Position numbers and translations under genes: made by a program
Notes under the pieces: model-generated
The model's database searches: none
Told to the model about the DNA's origin: nothing
What the model saw: only the letters and a program-made list of their open reading frames with translations
DNA from: Frisingicoccus sp009929615
Lineage (GTDB): Bacteria; Bacillota; Clostridia; Lachnospirales; Lachnospiraceae
Assembly: GCA_028692275.1 (NCBI GenBank)
Contig: JAQUXR010000029.1
Location: 1-30,307 of the forward strand
Direction: 5' to 3'
DNA: 30,307 nt
Shown: piece by piece, positions 7,570-16,162 of the stretch
How positions within the stretch are numbered: the stretch's first letter is position 1
How the letters are laid out: every line of letters begins with the position of its first letter

Positions 7570-8362
7570 ATCCAGTTCCACCCAGCAAGCCTATATTGAA
7601 GGATTTCGACGGCAAAAACGTATCGTTACCTTTTGGCAGATTTTTATATGTATTTTGTTTTTTGCCCTATGGGAAATTACAACCCGTGTCGGTCTGCTCA
7701 ATGATTTTATCTTCAGCAGTCCTTCCCGGATTCTGAAAAACTTCTGGATAATGTCCTCAGACGGCACCTTATTTTATCATATAGGTATCACCCTGTTTGA
7801 GACTTTCCTAAGCTTTTTTATCGTGCTTTTTGCCGGCATTCTGCTCTCCGTACTGCTCTGGTGGAATCGAAGTCTGGCCGCTATCATTGAGCCTTATCTC
7901 ATCACACTAAACAGTCTGCCAAAAACAGCTCTGGCACCGATTTTTATTGTATGGCTCGGCAATAATATGAAAACCATTATTGTGTGTGCCATCTCCCTGG
8001 CCATTTTTGGCACGGTCATTAATCTGACCGCCTGCTTTAACCAGATGGACCCGGATAAGCTGCTGCTGATTCAGACTTTGGGCGGTGGCCGCAGGGAAAT
8101 GCTTCAAAAGGTTATTATCCCCGGAAGCATCCCGAATATCATAGGCAACATGAAGGTCAATATCGGGCTTTGCCTCGTCGGGGTTATCATTGGTGAGTTT
8201 CTTTCAGCCAATGCAGGCCTTGGCTACCTCATTGTCTACGGCAGTCAGGTATTTAAACTCGACTGGGTACTCATGTCCATTGTCGTCTTGTGTATCATCG
8301 CAGCCGCCCTCTACGGCTGCTTAAATCTTATAGAAAAAATCTATAATAACCGTCACAAATAA
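7562..8362 (+). CDS. ABC transporter permease (SsuC/TauC/ThiX-like)
   Basis: 266 residues with about six membrane segments (roughly 22-42, 75-95, 100-125, 135-160, 190-215 and 235-258). The cytoplasmic EAA-like coupling loop is GGGRREMLQKVIIPGSIPNI. It belongs to the BPD-transport permease family of nitrate/sulfonate/taurine and hydroxymethylpyrimidine importers. ATG 7562 lies inside the end of the ATPase gene (8-base overlap), so translation is coupled. The operon stops here: a terminator follows within 5 bases and no substrate-binding protein gene is adjacent, which is unusual for this importer class. Confidence 0.9.
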   Translation: MDKSSSTQQAYIEGFRRQKRIVTFWQIFICILFFALWEITTRVGLLNDFIFSSPSRILKNFWIMSSDGTLFYHIGITLFETFLSFFIVLFAGILLSVLLWWNRSLAAIIEPYLITLNSLPKTALAPIFIVWLGNNMKTIIVCAISLAIFGTVINLTACFNQMDPDKLLLIQTLGGGRREMLQKVIIPGSIPNIIGNMKVNIGLCLVGVIIGEFLSANAGLGYLIVYGSQVFKLDWVLMSIVVLCIIAAALYGCLNLIEKIYNNRHK

Positions 8363-8366
8363 CAAA

Positions 8367-8406
8367 ACCGGTCAAAAGCCTAAGTGCTCTTGACCGGTAA
8401 TTTTTT
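8367..8406. terminator. bidirectional terminator between convergent genes
   Basis: ACCGGTCAAAAG (8367-8378) pairs with CTCTTGACCGGT (8387-8398) with one mismatch. TTTTTT follows on the plus strand and TTTTG on the minus strand. It serves the ABC operon and the sigma fusion gene. Confidence 0.85.
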
Positions 8407-8410
8407 ATCT

Positions 8411-9994
8411 CTATTTTTTATAAAGTGTATATTCCTGATACCCGTCTATAATCGTGCTATTTTTATAGATACTGCCATCGGCTTGTAACGTATAAGAATC
8501 ATAATCTATGCCATCATCATAATAAGCATATAATGTATCCCCTTCAATTTTATAAGAATTGTAACTCCAGTCACCTATCATAAATACTCCATTTTCTACA
8601 TGGAAATAGGATTCCAGATGGTCACCTTCTCTCGTTTCATAGTCACCAAGAAATTCATCAACGCTCCTCGGTTTCGTAATTGAGTAGACACCACTCATAT
8701 AGGTATTCGCTTTCTCCTGAAAATTCTCAGATATGTCAACATTAAGCAGTTCTCCGGATTTCGTGATATATCCCATATCCTTTTCCTCAGTTTCAAAATC
8801 AATGACTAACTGCTCATCTTCCAGCTTTGCAGGACAGGTTATATTCACCGCATTTGCTCCGGTAGGAGAAATATTATTCAGGTTTACTTCTGCTGTTGTA
8901 TCATCTGTTTTTGTAATGGTTATCTCAAGAAACGTATCCGGACATCTATATATACCTTCGAAATCTTCTATAGCGATTCCTGCCGTTTCCTGTACTGTTT
9001 GAGATTCCGAAGCTGATTCCTGAGTCTCGCTCTGCACTGTTTCATTAACCACCGGCGTCATATCTGCTTTATTATTGTTATTGTGCAATGCTATACCTAC
9101 AGCACCGCCTCCGATAACTACCCCTGCAGCAATTCCTGCAATCACTTTTATTGCAACCCCTTTACCCGCTGTCGATGCCGCGGTCTTAGCTGCGGTTGTT
9201 CCTGTAGATGGTTGCGGTTTCTTAGGCGGATTATATTTTGCTGCAAATTCTTTTCCAAGGTTTCCGGCAACTTCAGCATTCGGTATTTCAGCAGCATGTG
9301 CATCCTGACTTCTGAAAAGCAACAGCAAGAATGGAAGTGGTGCAGCTCCGTAAAGTTTTGTTCCCTTCTTCTCCAGCTCTTTGACTTTTACTTCGATTTT
9401 CTTTCTTCCATAGCTTAACCGGCTTTTAATAGTATTCTCTGTCACCCCAAGGGTCTCTGCTATTTCTTTTATAGAAATACCTTCATAATAGTGCATAGCA
9501 ATGACTGCCCGCTGCTCATCCGGTATCGAATCCAGAATCTCAACAATTAATCTCTTTGTCTCGTTCTGGTCTATGACTACTTCCGGCATATTTGAAAGAT
9601 TGTCATCTTCAAATTCAATCATTTCATCCGAATCTGTTGACATCTGTGAAAATATAACAGGTTTTGCTTTCCGCAGATAATCTACCGTCTTGTTATGGGC
9701 GATTCTTTTTACCCATGCCCGAAACTTGGATGCATCCTGCAGCTGATTCAGGCTGGCAAAGGCTTTCACATAGGTGTCCTGTAATATGTCCAATACTGTA
9801 TCTTCATCTTTAACCATACTTTTTATAGTATGATAAACGTTATTATATGTACGATTATATAATTCTGTAATCGCTAAATCTTCACCCTGAATAGCTTTTT
9901 GGATAAGCTCATTTGTAAATTGCTGTGGTGCGCCACATTCCTGACAAAAAACGGCGTCTGATTTATTTTCCGCCTGGCATTTATAACATCTCAT
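8411..9994 (-). CDS. zinc ribbon - ECF-type sigma factor - membrane-anchored C-terminal domain fusion
   Basis: 527 residues in four parts. A zinc ribbon (1-21) has C3, C6, C17 and C20. Sigma-70 region 2 spans about 38-112 (ITELYNRTYNNVYHTIKSM, DILQDTYVKAF, FRAWVKRIAHNKTVDYLRK). Region 4 spans about 145-205 (LDSIPDEQRAVIAMHYYEG, then the helix-turn-helix SIKEIAETLGVTENTIKSRL). A short hydrophobic stretch (214-228) precedes a T/A/P-rich linker, one membrane helix (about 279-303), and a roughly 220-residue outer domain rich in beta strands and D/Y/E. The protein would place an RNA polymerase-binding sigma domain inside and a sensor-like domain outside, with no separate anti-sigma gene nearby. 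The ribosome site AAAGGGA is upstream. An ECF-type promoter at 10108-10136 suggests autoregulation. The signal sensed and the target genes are unknown. Confidence 0.88.
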   Translation of the reverse strand: MRCYKCQAENKSDAVFCQECGAPQQFTNELIQKAIQGEDLAITELYNRTYNNVYHTIKSMVKDEDTVLDILQDTYVKAFASLNQLQDASKFRAWVKRIAHNKTVDYLRKAKPVIFSQMSTDSDEMIEFEDDNLSNMPEVVIDQNETKRLIVEILDSIPDEQRAVIAMHYYEGISIKEIAETLGVTENTIKSRLSYGRKKIEVKVKELEKKGTKLYGAAPLPFLLLLFRSQDAHAAEIPNAEVAGNLGKEFAAKYNPPKKPQPSTGTTAAKTAASTAGKGVAIKVIAGIAAGVVIGGGAVGIALHNNNNKADMTPVVNETVQSETQESASESQTVQETAGIAIEDFEGIYRCPDTFLEITITKTDDTTAEVNLNNISPTGANAVNITCPAKLEDEQLVIDFETEEKDMGYITKSGELLNVDISENFQEKANTYMSGVYSITKPRSVDEFLGDYETREGDHLESYFHVENGVFMIGDWSYNSYKIEGDTLYAYYDDGIDYDSYTLQADGSIYKNSTIIDGYQEYTLYKK

Positions 9995-10107
9995 ATGCTG
10001 TCCCTTTCTCTCTAATCCGTATATTTTACACTATATAAATAATAACATATTTTTCCTATCCGCTACTACTTTTTTTATACAATGCCTATCACCCTCTTTC
10101 TGATTCC

Positions 10108-10136
10108 TAGACGGTGAAAAGTTGTGACCGGTTTCA
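10108..10136 (-). promoter_or_regulatory. ECF-type promoter upstream of the sigma fusion gene
   Basis: Minus strand TGAAAC (10131-10136), 17-base spacer, CGTCTA (10108-10113). This matches the TGAAAC-N16/17-CGTC pattern of Bacillus ECF sigma factors. The leader would be about 105 bases. A sigma factor preceded by its own class of promoter implies positive autoregulation. Confidence 0.6.
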
Positions 10137-10173
10137 AAATAATAAAAATTTTTTAATTTATTTTTTGATATAC

Positions 10174-10208
10174 TAAAAACGGCCAGAAGCATGGGCTTCT
10201 GACCGGTT
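10174..10208 (-). terminator. terminator of the CDF efflux gene
   Basis: On the minus strand ACCGGTCAGAAGC pairs with GCTTCTGGCCGT around CCAT (with a small bulge), followed by TTTTTAG. It starts 17 bases after the stop at 10226. Confidence 0.8.
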
Positions 10209-10225
10209 AAATTTCTTGACATTAT

Positions 10226-11392
10226 TTAAATAAATCCCTGTTCTACAGTAACTACCGCATAGAATCGATTATCCATTTCATGGACTTTTTCTTTAATTGC
10301 CCTTTCAATCTCATCTTTTCGTATCAAATCCTGAGGTTCTACGACCAAATCAAAAATAAGATTTGTGTGAGTGTTCCCCCGGACCATACGAAAATCATGA
10401 ATCTTCCATTCCTCATTTTCAGCTTTAATCATTTCCTCAAGCTGCTGCTTAATCTGATTCATCTCCGTATCGTCTGTAATGATTGGGTCCATATGAATCG
10501 TCGCACTACACTGGAATTCATCCATTAATTCCCGTTCAATATTATCAATCAAATCATGGGCTTCCAAAATATCCTCTTTATAGGAAACCTCTGCATGAAG
10601 GGAAATCATCCGCCGTCCCGGACCATAATCATGAACAATCAAATCGTGGACACCCAGAATCATATCTTTTTTCATAACACTTTCCCGAATCTGTGCAACC
10701 AGTTCCGGGTCCGGTGCCTGACCAAGCAATGGCTGAATCGTATCCCTTGCCGCTGTAAATCCAGCAAAACATACAAACAAGGCCACAAGCGCACCAACCC
10801 ATCCATCAATATTCTTACCGCAAATCATACTCACAACGACACCAATAATAACTGCGGAAGTTGAAATACAGTCACATAAACTATCTGTCGCCGTAGCTCT
10901 CATAGCCTCCGACTGAATCCTTTTTCCCAAGCTGAAATTAAATCCTGCCATCCAGAACTTCAATAAAATCGATGCCACCAAAATACCAATTGATACCATA
11001 CTGAAGGTGAGTTCTGTCGGATGAAGAATCTTATCCACCGATGTTTTCATCAGTTCCAGTCCCGTCACTAAAATAGCCGCTGCAATTAAAAGTCCTGACA
11101 AGTACTCAATACGGCCATGACCAAAAGGATGGTCCGGGTCCGCCGGCTTTCCTGCCATATGAAACCCGATTAATGTAACTACCGATGATGCCGCATCCGA
11201 TAAATTGTTAAAGGCATCTGCCATAATTGACACTGCTCCTGTTACCAGGCCGGCAAATAATTTAAGAAGGAAAAGTATAACATTACAAAAAATCCCCACA
11301 AAGCCCGACAATCTTCCATAAGACTGCCGGACCTTTCCATCGTGGATATTCTCTTTATCTTTTACGAACCATTTTACTAATAACTCCGTCAA
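10226..11392 (-). CDS. cation diffusion facilitator (CDF) metal efflux transporter
   Basis: 388 residues: cytoplasmic N-terminus, six membrane helices (about 28-290), and a C-terminal cytoplasmic domain (about 215-388). The metal-site motif in helix 2 is N62xxxD66 (ADAFNNLSDAASS), followed by the family signature DHPFGHGRIEYLSG (87-100) and the helix 5 motif DxxxD (ATATDSLCDCIST). An Asn plus Asp pair in helix 2 has been linked with manganese-type CDFs, so Mn2+ efflux is a reasonable but unproven guess. The start codon is TTG (11390-11392), supported by GGGAGGG 8 bases upstream. The protein exports divalent metal in exchange for protons. It is monocistronic, with a terminator downstream. Confidence 0.93.
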   Translation of the reverse strand: MTELLVKWFVKDKENIHDGKVRQSYGRLSGFVGIFCNVILFLLKLFAGLVTGAVSIMADAFNNLSDAASSVVTLIGFHMAGKPADPDHPFGHGRIEYLSGLLIAAAILVTGLELMKTSVDKILHPTELTFSMVSIGILVASILLKFWMAGFNFSLGKRIQSEAMRATATDSLCDCISTSAVIIGVVVSMICGKNIDGWVGALVALFVCFAGFTAARDTIQPLLGQAPDPELVAQIRESVMKKDMILGVHDLIVHDYGPGRRMISLHAEVSYKEDILEAHDLIDNIERELMDEFQCSATIHMDPIITDDTEMNQIKQQLEEMIKAENEEWKIHDFRMVRGNTHTNLIFDLVVEPQDLIRKDEIERAIKEKVHEMDNRFYAVVTVEQGFI

Positions 11393-11433
11393 CTGCGAGT
11401 CCCTCCCGTACCTGAACTTTTCATATACGCTCC

Positions 11434-11439
11434 ATTATA
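11434..11439 (-). promoter_or_regulatory. -10 element for the CDF gene
   Basis: TATAAT on the minus strand, 42 bases upstream of the TTG start. No convincing TTGACA partner at 17 bases. Confidence 0.45.
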
Positions 11440-11474
11440 CTACATCAAATGAAAAAGTGAAAGCAATTTATTAT

Positions 11475-11612
11475 ATGACCGACACATCGATGTCATTAAT
11501 TTTTCTTCGCCATCCATGGACATTCCCTACGCAAACTCGCTACGCTCAAACAGTGCTCCGGGACTGTCATTAGGCTTGAAAAATTTTACGACATCTTCTT
11601 AACGTCTGTCAT
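11475..11612. repeat. about 138-bp imperfect palindrome, MITE-like or structured-RNA candidate
   Basis: The left arm begins ATGACCGACAC and continues GATGTCATTAATTTTTC (11489-11505). The reverse complement of the right arm begins ATGACAGACG and continues GATGTCGTAAAATTTTTC (11578-11595); both arms then reach GCC. The centre carries GTTTGAGCGTAGCGAGTTT (minus strand), a word I associate with dispersed repeats in clostridia. It lies in a 484-base gap between the CDF promoter and the pho terminator. No ORF is present. Confidence 0.5.
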
Positions 11613-11814
11613 ACAATAAACAGCTTTTTTAACGAAATAGGATGTATGCTGCAAAAAATCATTTAACCTCATGAAGTGAATTTCCCACCTAATGAGATTA
11701 AATGAATATGTACATTAAAAATTTCTATATTATATTTTATTGCTACCAGAAATTGTCATTCCTACTAAAGCAACCACAAGTCCATTTGATATATCTTATG
11801 CTGGTAATCAAAAA
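11613..11814. other. gene-free AT-rich stretch
   Basis: No credible gene, promoter pair or RNA was seen. A plus-strand frame from about 11750 to 11866 (reading PEIVIPTKATTSPFDISYAG...) has protein-like composition but lacks a start and ribosome site; it may be a gene remnant or chance. Confidence 0.4.
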
Positions 11815-11868
11815 AAGCTATTTAATATATGGGCTGACATTAAGAAGATGCCTATAATTAAATAGCTT
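11815..11868 (-). terminator. terminator of the pst-pho operon
   Basis: Perfect 12-base arms AAGCTATTTAAT (11815-11826) and ATTAAATAGCTT (11857-11868). On the minus strand the stem is followed by TTTTT. It starts 9 bases after the phoR stop; the loop is long (30 bases). Confidence 0.7.
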
Positions 11869-11876
11869 ATAATACT

Positions 11877-13223
11877 TTATCCCCGGAATTCCACAGCAAT
11901 ACACGTACCTTCATTCAACTTACTATCCACTGTCACCAGTGCATCATGAAGATTGGCACCATGTTTCACAATAGCCAGGCCCAGGCCGGTACCACCGGTC
12001 TCTCTGGAGTGGCTCTTGTCTACCCGGTAAAAACGTTCAAAAATACGTTCCTGTTCATCTTCCGGAACACCGATTCCCGTATCCCAGACAGACCAGCGAA
12101 CCGCATAATCCGGTTTTGGTGATGGTTCAAGCAGAACATGTACGGAACCGCCATCCTGGTTATATTTAATCGCATTATCACAGAGATTATAAAGCATCTC
12201 ATAGATAACCTGGCGAACGCCATTTACCGGTGGTACATCGCCATCTACAGTAAGGGCTATATTTCGTTTTCTGGCCACCATCTGCAGTGCATCTACAATT
12301 TCATTGGTTACCCGGTTCAAATCCACAGATTCAAAAGGCATCATATCTGACTGTTCATCCAGACGGGACAATTTAATAATATCCTCGACCAAAGTTGTCA
12401 TGCGATTAGCTTCTTTATAAATACGGTCAGCAAATTCCGGAATATCCTCTTTTTTAACCATGTTTCGACTGATAATCTCCGCATAACCGGAAATAGCCAT
12501 CAATGGTGTTTTTAATTCATGAGAAACATTTGCGGAAAATTCCCGACGCATACCTTCTGCATGTTTAAGTTCTTCCATCTGAATACGTATACGTTCATTC
12601 TGCTGGTCCATACGGTTCAGCAGAGGCATAAGTTCTTCATAATTCTGCTCATCCAGAGGTTTGTCCAGATTAATATCGTTGATTGGACGTACCATTCTGC
12701 TTGTCTCAACCCGAATGATAATGATGGCTACACCTATAATGACAAGGGCAAGGGCAACCATATATGGAGCCATATCCCACATCATCTGATAGACACTGTC
12801 CATAGAGCCGCTCACCCTGAGAATATACCCATTCGTCAGAGTCAATGCATAATAGTAATCCTGCTGGTCTAAGGTCTCTGAAACACGAGTTGATGAACCT
12901 GTTCCCTGATAAAGAGCCTGGGCAACTTCCGGACGGTCTTTATGATTATCCATCGTTCTTGCATCAGCTTCTGAATCATAGAGAACCGTTCCTTCTCTTG
13001 AAATAATGGTGATTCTCCGATTCATATGTATAATTTTTGCTGATATCAGAAAGTCATAACCTTCCATATCAATAGCCGCCTGAAGGCTTTCAGCCTCGCT
13101 GGTCACACCATCTTTAAGTAAATCGACAGAATGATTGTACATAAGTGCAGTTACCGCCAGAAAGGTGAGGATTACTGCCGCAACAACAATACCTATCGTA
13201 TTGCGAATCATCTTTTTTTTCAT
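11877..13223 (-). CDS. phoR: sensor histidine kinase PhoR
   Basis: 448 residues. Membrane helix 1 is at about 8-29, an extracytoplasmic sensor region at about 30-148, and membrane helix 2 at about 152-171. Then come HisKA with phospho-acceptor H235 (ANVSHELKTPL) and the HATPase domain: N box LCDNAIKYN (N350), G1 DTGIGVP, F box RFYRVD, G2 GTGLGLAIVKH. It phosphorylates the response regulator encoded immediately upstream (2-base gap). Its position at the end of the pst operon with phoU identifies it as the phosphate-starvation kinase. PstSCAB and PhoU are expected to signal phosphate sufficiency to it. Confidence 0.93.
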   Translation of the reverse strand: MKKKMIRNTIGIVVAAVILTFLAVTALMYNHSVDLLKDGVTSEAESLQAAIDMEGYDFLISAKIIHMNRRITIISREGTVLYDSEADARTMDNHKDRPEVAQALYQGTGSSTRVSETLDQQDYYYALTLTNGYILRVSGSMDSVYQMMWDMAPYMVALALVIIGVAIIIIRVETSRMVRPINDINLDKPLDEQNYEELMPLLNRMDQQNERIRIQMEELKHAEGMRREFSANVSHELKTPLMAISGYAEIISRNMVKKEDIPEFADRIYKEANRMTTLVEDIIKLSRLDEQSDMMPFESVDLNRVTNEIVDALQMVARKRNIALTVDGDVPPVNGVRQVIYEMLYNLCDNAIKYNQDGGSVHVLLEPSPKPDYAVRWSVWDTGIGVPEDEQERIFERFYRVDKSHSRETGGTGLGLAIVKHGANLHDALVTVDSKLNEGTCIAVEFRG

Positions 13224-13225
13224 TC

Positions 13226-13894
13226 TCAGCCTCCAATACGATAACCAACGCCTCGCACGGTTTCGACATATTTTCCATGTTCGCCTAATTTCTGTCTGAG
13301 AGTTCGTATATGTACATCCACTGTTCGAGTTTCCCCATCAAAATCATAGCCCCATACGTGGCCCAGAATCTGGTTACGCGTCAGAACAATGTCCTGATTT
13401 TCAATCAAATATTTCAGCAGTTCAAATTCTTTTAATGTCAACGTCACCTGCTCATCACCGGCAAGTACCTGATGACGGTCTGTTTTTATAGCCAATGTCT
13501 TATATGTCAAATCTGTATCATTCTCTTTTACGGCACTCCGTCTGAGTACTGCACGGACTCTTGCAATAAATTCCATCATTCCAAAAGGCTTTGGAATATA
13601 ATCATCCGCACCCATATCCAGTCCTGTAACTTTATCAAATTCAGAACCCTTTGCTGTCACCATAATGACCGGAATATCTTTTGTTACCATCGAATCCTTT
13701 AACTTCTTTAAAATGGTCAAACCATTTTCCTTTGGCAGCATGATGTCCAATAAAACCAATTCTGGTTTCTCATTGGCAACTGCTGCAAAAAAATCAACAC
13801 TATTGGAAAAGCCAGCGGCATGAAAACCGCTGGATTCCAACGTATATACAATTAATTCCCGGATATTTCTTTCATCTTCCAGACAATAAATCAT
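13226..13894 (-). CDS. phoB: phosphate response regulator PhoB/PhoP (OmpR family)
   Basis: 222 residues. The receiver domain (1-115) has acidic pocket E6/D7, phospho-acceptor D50 (LVLLDIMLP), and the switch lysine in MVTAKGSE. The DNA-binding winged helix (about 130-222) ends TRTVDVHIRTLRQKLG...VRGVGYRIGG. Its ATG overlaps the phoU stop as ATGA (13891-13894), a classic coupled start. It probably binds the TTAACA/TTTACA repeats in front of pstS (18038-18054) and so autoregulates its own operon. Confidence 0.94.
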   Translation of the reverse strand: MIYCLEDERNIRELIVYTLESSGFHAAGFSNSVDFFAAVANEKPELVLLDIMLPKENGLTILKKLKDSMVTKDIPVIMVTAKGSEFDKVTGLDMGADDYIPKPFGMMEFIARVRAVLRRSAVKENDTDLTYKTLAIKTDRHQVLAGDEQVTLTLKEFELLKYLIENQDIVLTRNQILGHVWGYDFDGETRTVDVHIRTLRQKLGEHGKYVETVRGVGYRIGG

Positions 13895-14544
13895 AAATGC
13901 TTATCTCCTCTGTGTGTTCCTGTTATGGAAAATTCCACCCATTCTGAAATGTTTGTAGCATGATCTCCAATACGTTCATAATACTTTGCAATCATTAAAA
14001 TGTCCATAACACTATCATGAATCTTTGGATTCGTATCCATCTGCTGAATAAGTAAATCCTTTACTTCAAGGAAAAGATCATCCACAACATCATCGTATTC
14101 AATAACTTTCTGTGCTGCATTCAAATCCTGCCATACATAAGCATTGACACTGTCTGTCACCATACGAACGGTAGCTTCTGCCATCTGTCCGAGAGGAATA
14201 TCCAGTCCGGGTGCTTTAATACTTGTTGTCAGAATAATTTCAGCGATATCTGCTGCCTGGTCGCCAATACGTTCCATATCGGTAATCATCTTAAGTGCAG
14301 CAGAAACTTTACGTAAATCAGATGCCACCGGCTGCTGCTGTAATAATAATTTCAGGCAGAGCCCTTCGATGTCTCTTTCTTTTAAGTCAATCTGACTGTC
14401 TTTTTCGATAATCTCTTTGGCAGCAGTATAATCTTCATCCATTAACACTTTGTAGGTCATGGAAATAACCTGCTCACATAAATTACCCATCTCAATAAGC
14501 TTCTGATGAAGCTGCTCTAACTGAGCATCAAAACGATTTCTCAT
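13891..14544 (-). CDS. phoU: phosphate transport system regulatory protein PhoU
   Basis: 217 residues starting at ATG 14542-14544 (MRNRFDAQLEQLHQKL), with GGGGAGG upstream. A frame extending to 14628 adds 28 residues that lie inside pstB and lack family similarity. Two three-helix PhoU repeats carry the metal-binding signatures DMERIGDQAADIAE and YYERIGDHATNISE. PhoU links the Pst transporter to PhoR and represses the Pho response when phosphate is plentiful. The start lies one base after the pstB stop (TGATATG). Confidence 0.96.
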   Translation of the reverse strand: MRNRFDAQLEQLHQKLIEMGNLCEQVISMTYKVLMDEDYTAAKEIIEKDSQIDLKERDIEGLCLKLLLQQQPVASDLRKVSAALKMITDMERIGDQAADIAEIILTTSIKAPGLDIPLGQMAEATVRMVTDSVNAYVWQDLNAAQKVIEYDDVVDDLFLEVKDLLIQQMDTNPKIHDSVMDILMIAKYYERIGDHATNISEWVEFSITGTHRGDKHL

Positions 14545-14545
14545 A

Positions 14546-15310
14546 TCAACCAAACCTCCCCGTAATATAATCTTCTGTCCGTTTATCCTTCGGAATAGAG
14601 AATAATGTTTCAGTATCATTGTATTCAATAACTTCTCCCAAAAGGAAAAAAGCGGTTTTGTCAGAAATACGGGCAGCCTGCTGCATGTTATGAGTAACCA
14701 TGATAATAGTATAATCTTTCTTTAATTCAACTGCAAGGTCTTCTATTTTAGAAGTGGATATTGGATCCAATGCAGATGTCGGCTCATCCATCAGAAGAAC
14801 CTCTGGCTGAACAGCTAATGCTCGGGCAATGCAAAGACGCTGCTGCTGTCCACCGGACATACCTAAAGCGCTCTTTTTCAATCGGTCTTTAACTTCATCC
14901 CAGATAGCCGCATTTTTCAAAGATGTCTCAACAATTTCATCCAGCTGGGATTTCGATTTAATTCCGTGGGTTCTTGGACCATAAGCAATATTATCATAAA
15001 TGCTCATTGGAAATGGATTTGGTTTCTGAAATACCATACCCACCCTTTTACGAAGCATGTTAACATCCATATTTCCATAAATGTCTTCGCCATCCAAACG
15101 GATATCGCCTTCTACTTTACATCCCTGAACCAAATCATTCATACGGTTCAAAGATTTCAGCAGTGTGGATTTTCCACAACCACTGGGACCGATAAAAGCG
15201 GTAATCTCTTTAGAACCAATATTTAAATCAATATCTTTCAGGGCGTGAAATGTGCCATAGTGCAAATTCACGTCCTTAATCGTCATTTTGTAATCTGTGC
15301 TTGTATTCAT
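14546..15310 (-). CDS. pstB: phosphate ABC transporter ATPase PstB
   Basis: 254 residues, the usual length. Motifs: Walker A GPSGCGKST, PstB-typical QKPNPFPMSIYDNIAYGPR, signature MSGGQQQRL, Walker B VLLMDEPTSALDP, H-loop MVTHNMQQA, and C-terminal TEDYITGRFG. It couples ATP hydrolysis to phosphate import with PstA and PstC. The ribosome site AGAGGAT precedes the ATG; the gap after pstA is 9 bases. Unlike the ABC ATPase at 6808, its Walker A is normal. Confidence 0.98.
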   Translation of the reverse strand: MNTSTDYKMTIKDVNLHYGTFHALKDIDLNIGSKEITAFIGPSGCGKSTLLKSLNRMNDLVQGCKVEGDIRLDGEDIYGNMDVNMLRKRVGMVFQKPNPFPMSIYDNIAYGPRTHGIKSKSQLDEIVETSLKNAAIWDEVKDRLKKSALGMSGGQQQRLCIARALAVQPEVLLMDEPTSALDPISTSKIEDLAVELKKDYTIIMVTHNMQQAARISDKTAFFLLGEVIEYNDTETLFSIPKDKRTEDYITGRFG

Positions 15311-15319
15311 ATCTATCCT

Positions 15320-16162
15320 CTACGCTTTCACAAGTTTTCGGGCTATCCAGCTGGAAAGACCATTAATCAATAAGACTATAATTAAAAGAATAACAGCTGT
15401 TGCATAAGCTTCATTCATGTGCATACCTTCGCTTGAAAGGGCATACATATGAACCGCCAGAGTACGTCCGGAACCAAAAAGATTGGACGGAATCTGAGCA
15501 ACTGTACCTGCAGTAAAAATCAATGCTGCTGTTTCACCAACAATACGTCCTGTAGCTAAAATAACACCAGCTAATATACCCGGTATTGCGGCCGGAAGAA
15601 CAATTTTGAAAATTGTCCGAAGCTTTCCTGCACCCAAACCAAAGCTTGCTTCCCTGAAAGTATCTGAAACGGCCTTTAATGCTTCTTCTGTTGTACGCAT
15701 AATCAATGGAAGAATCATAATAACCATAGTAAAAGAACCGGCTAAAAGGGACATTCCCCATTTCAATGTCGTTGCAAAAAACATCATGCCGAAAAGACCA
15801 TAAACGATTGACGGAATACCGGATAAGGTTTCGGCTGTCATACGAATTACCTTAACAACTTTACTTCCTTTTCCTGCATATTCAACAAGGAAAATAGCTG
15901 CAAACACACCGATTGGTACGGCAATAAGCAATGTCAGTAACGTCATAATGACTGTATTCACCATCGCCGGGAATAAGGATACATTCTCAGAAGTATAGTT
16001 TAATGAGAACAAACCTGGTGTAATATATCCAATACCTTTTACAATAATGAACGCTACAAGGAAAACCAGTACAGCGAAGCTAAGTACTGCAGAAAACATA
16101 ACGAATGCTTTCAACAAAATGGATAATGGCTGAGCCTGACGCTTTTGAGTTTTATTGTTCAT
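15320..16162 (-). CDS. pstA: phosphate ABC transporter permease PstA
   Basis: 280 residues with six membrane helices. Conserved stretches: AETLSGIPSIVYGLFGMMFF, LPLIMRTTEEALKAV, and the EAA loop REASFGLGAGKLRTIFKIVLPAAIPGILAG. It forms the phosphate channel with PstC. ATG 16160-16162 overlaps the pstC end by 11 bases and has GGAGGG upstream. Confidence 0.97.
   Translation of the reverse strand: MNNKTQKRQAQPLSILLKAFVMFSAVLSFAVLVFLVAFIIVKGIGYITPGLFSLNYTSENVSLFPAMVNTVIMTLLTLLIAVPIGVFAAIFLVEYAGKGSKVVKVIRMTAETLSGIPSIVYGLFGMMFFATTLKWGMSLLAGSFTMVIMILPLIMRTTEEALKAVSDTFREASFGLGAGKLRTIFKIVLPAAIPGILAGVILATGRIVGETAALIFTAGTVAQIPSNLFGSGRTLAVHMYALSSEGMHMNEAYATAVILLIIVLLINGLSSWIARKLVKA

Noticed and set aside
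10031..10222. 63-codon frame between the CDF and sigma genes
   Set aside because: No ribosome site; overlaps the terminator and the ECF-type promoter.
11750..11866. Plus-strand frame with protein-like composition (PEIVIPTKATTSPFDISYAG...)
   Set aside because: No start codon or ribosome site, overlaps the terminator, and I recognise no family; at most a gene remnant.
12519..12872. 117-codon plus-strand frame inside phoR
   Set aside because: Antisense shadow of a well-supported kinase gene; no ribosome site.
14545..14628. 28-residue N-terminal extension of PhoU
   Set aside because: Lies inside pstB; GGGGAGG is placed for the internal ATG at 14544.
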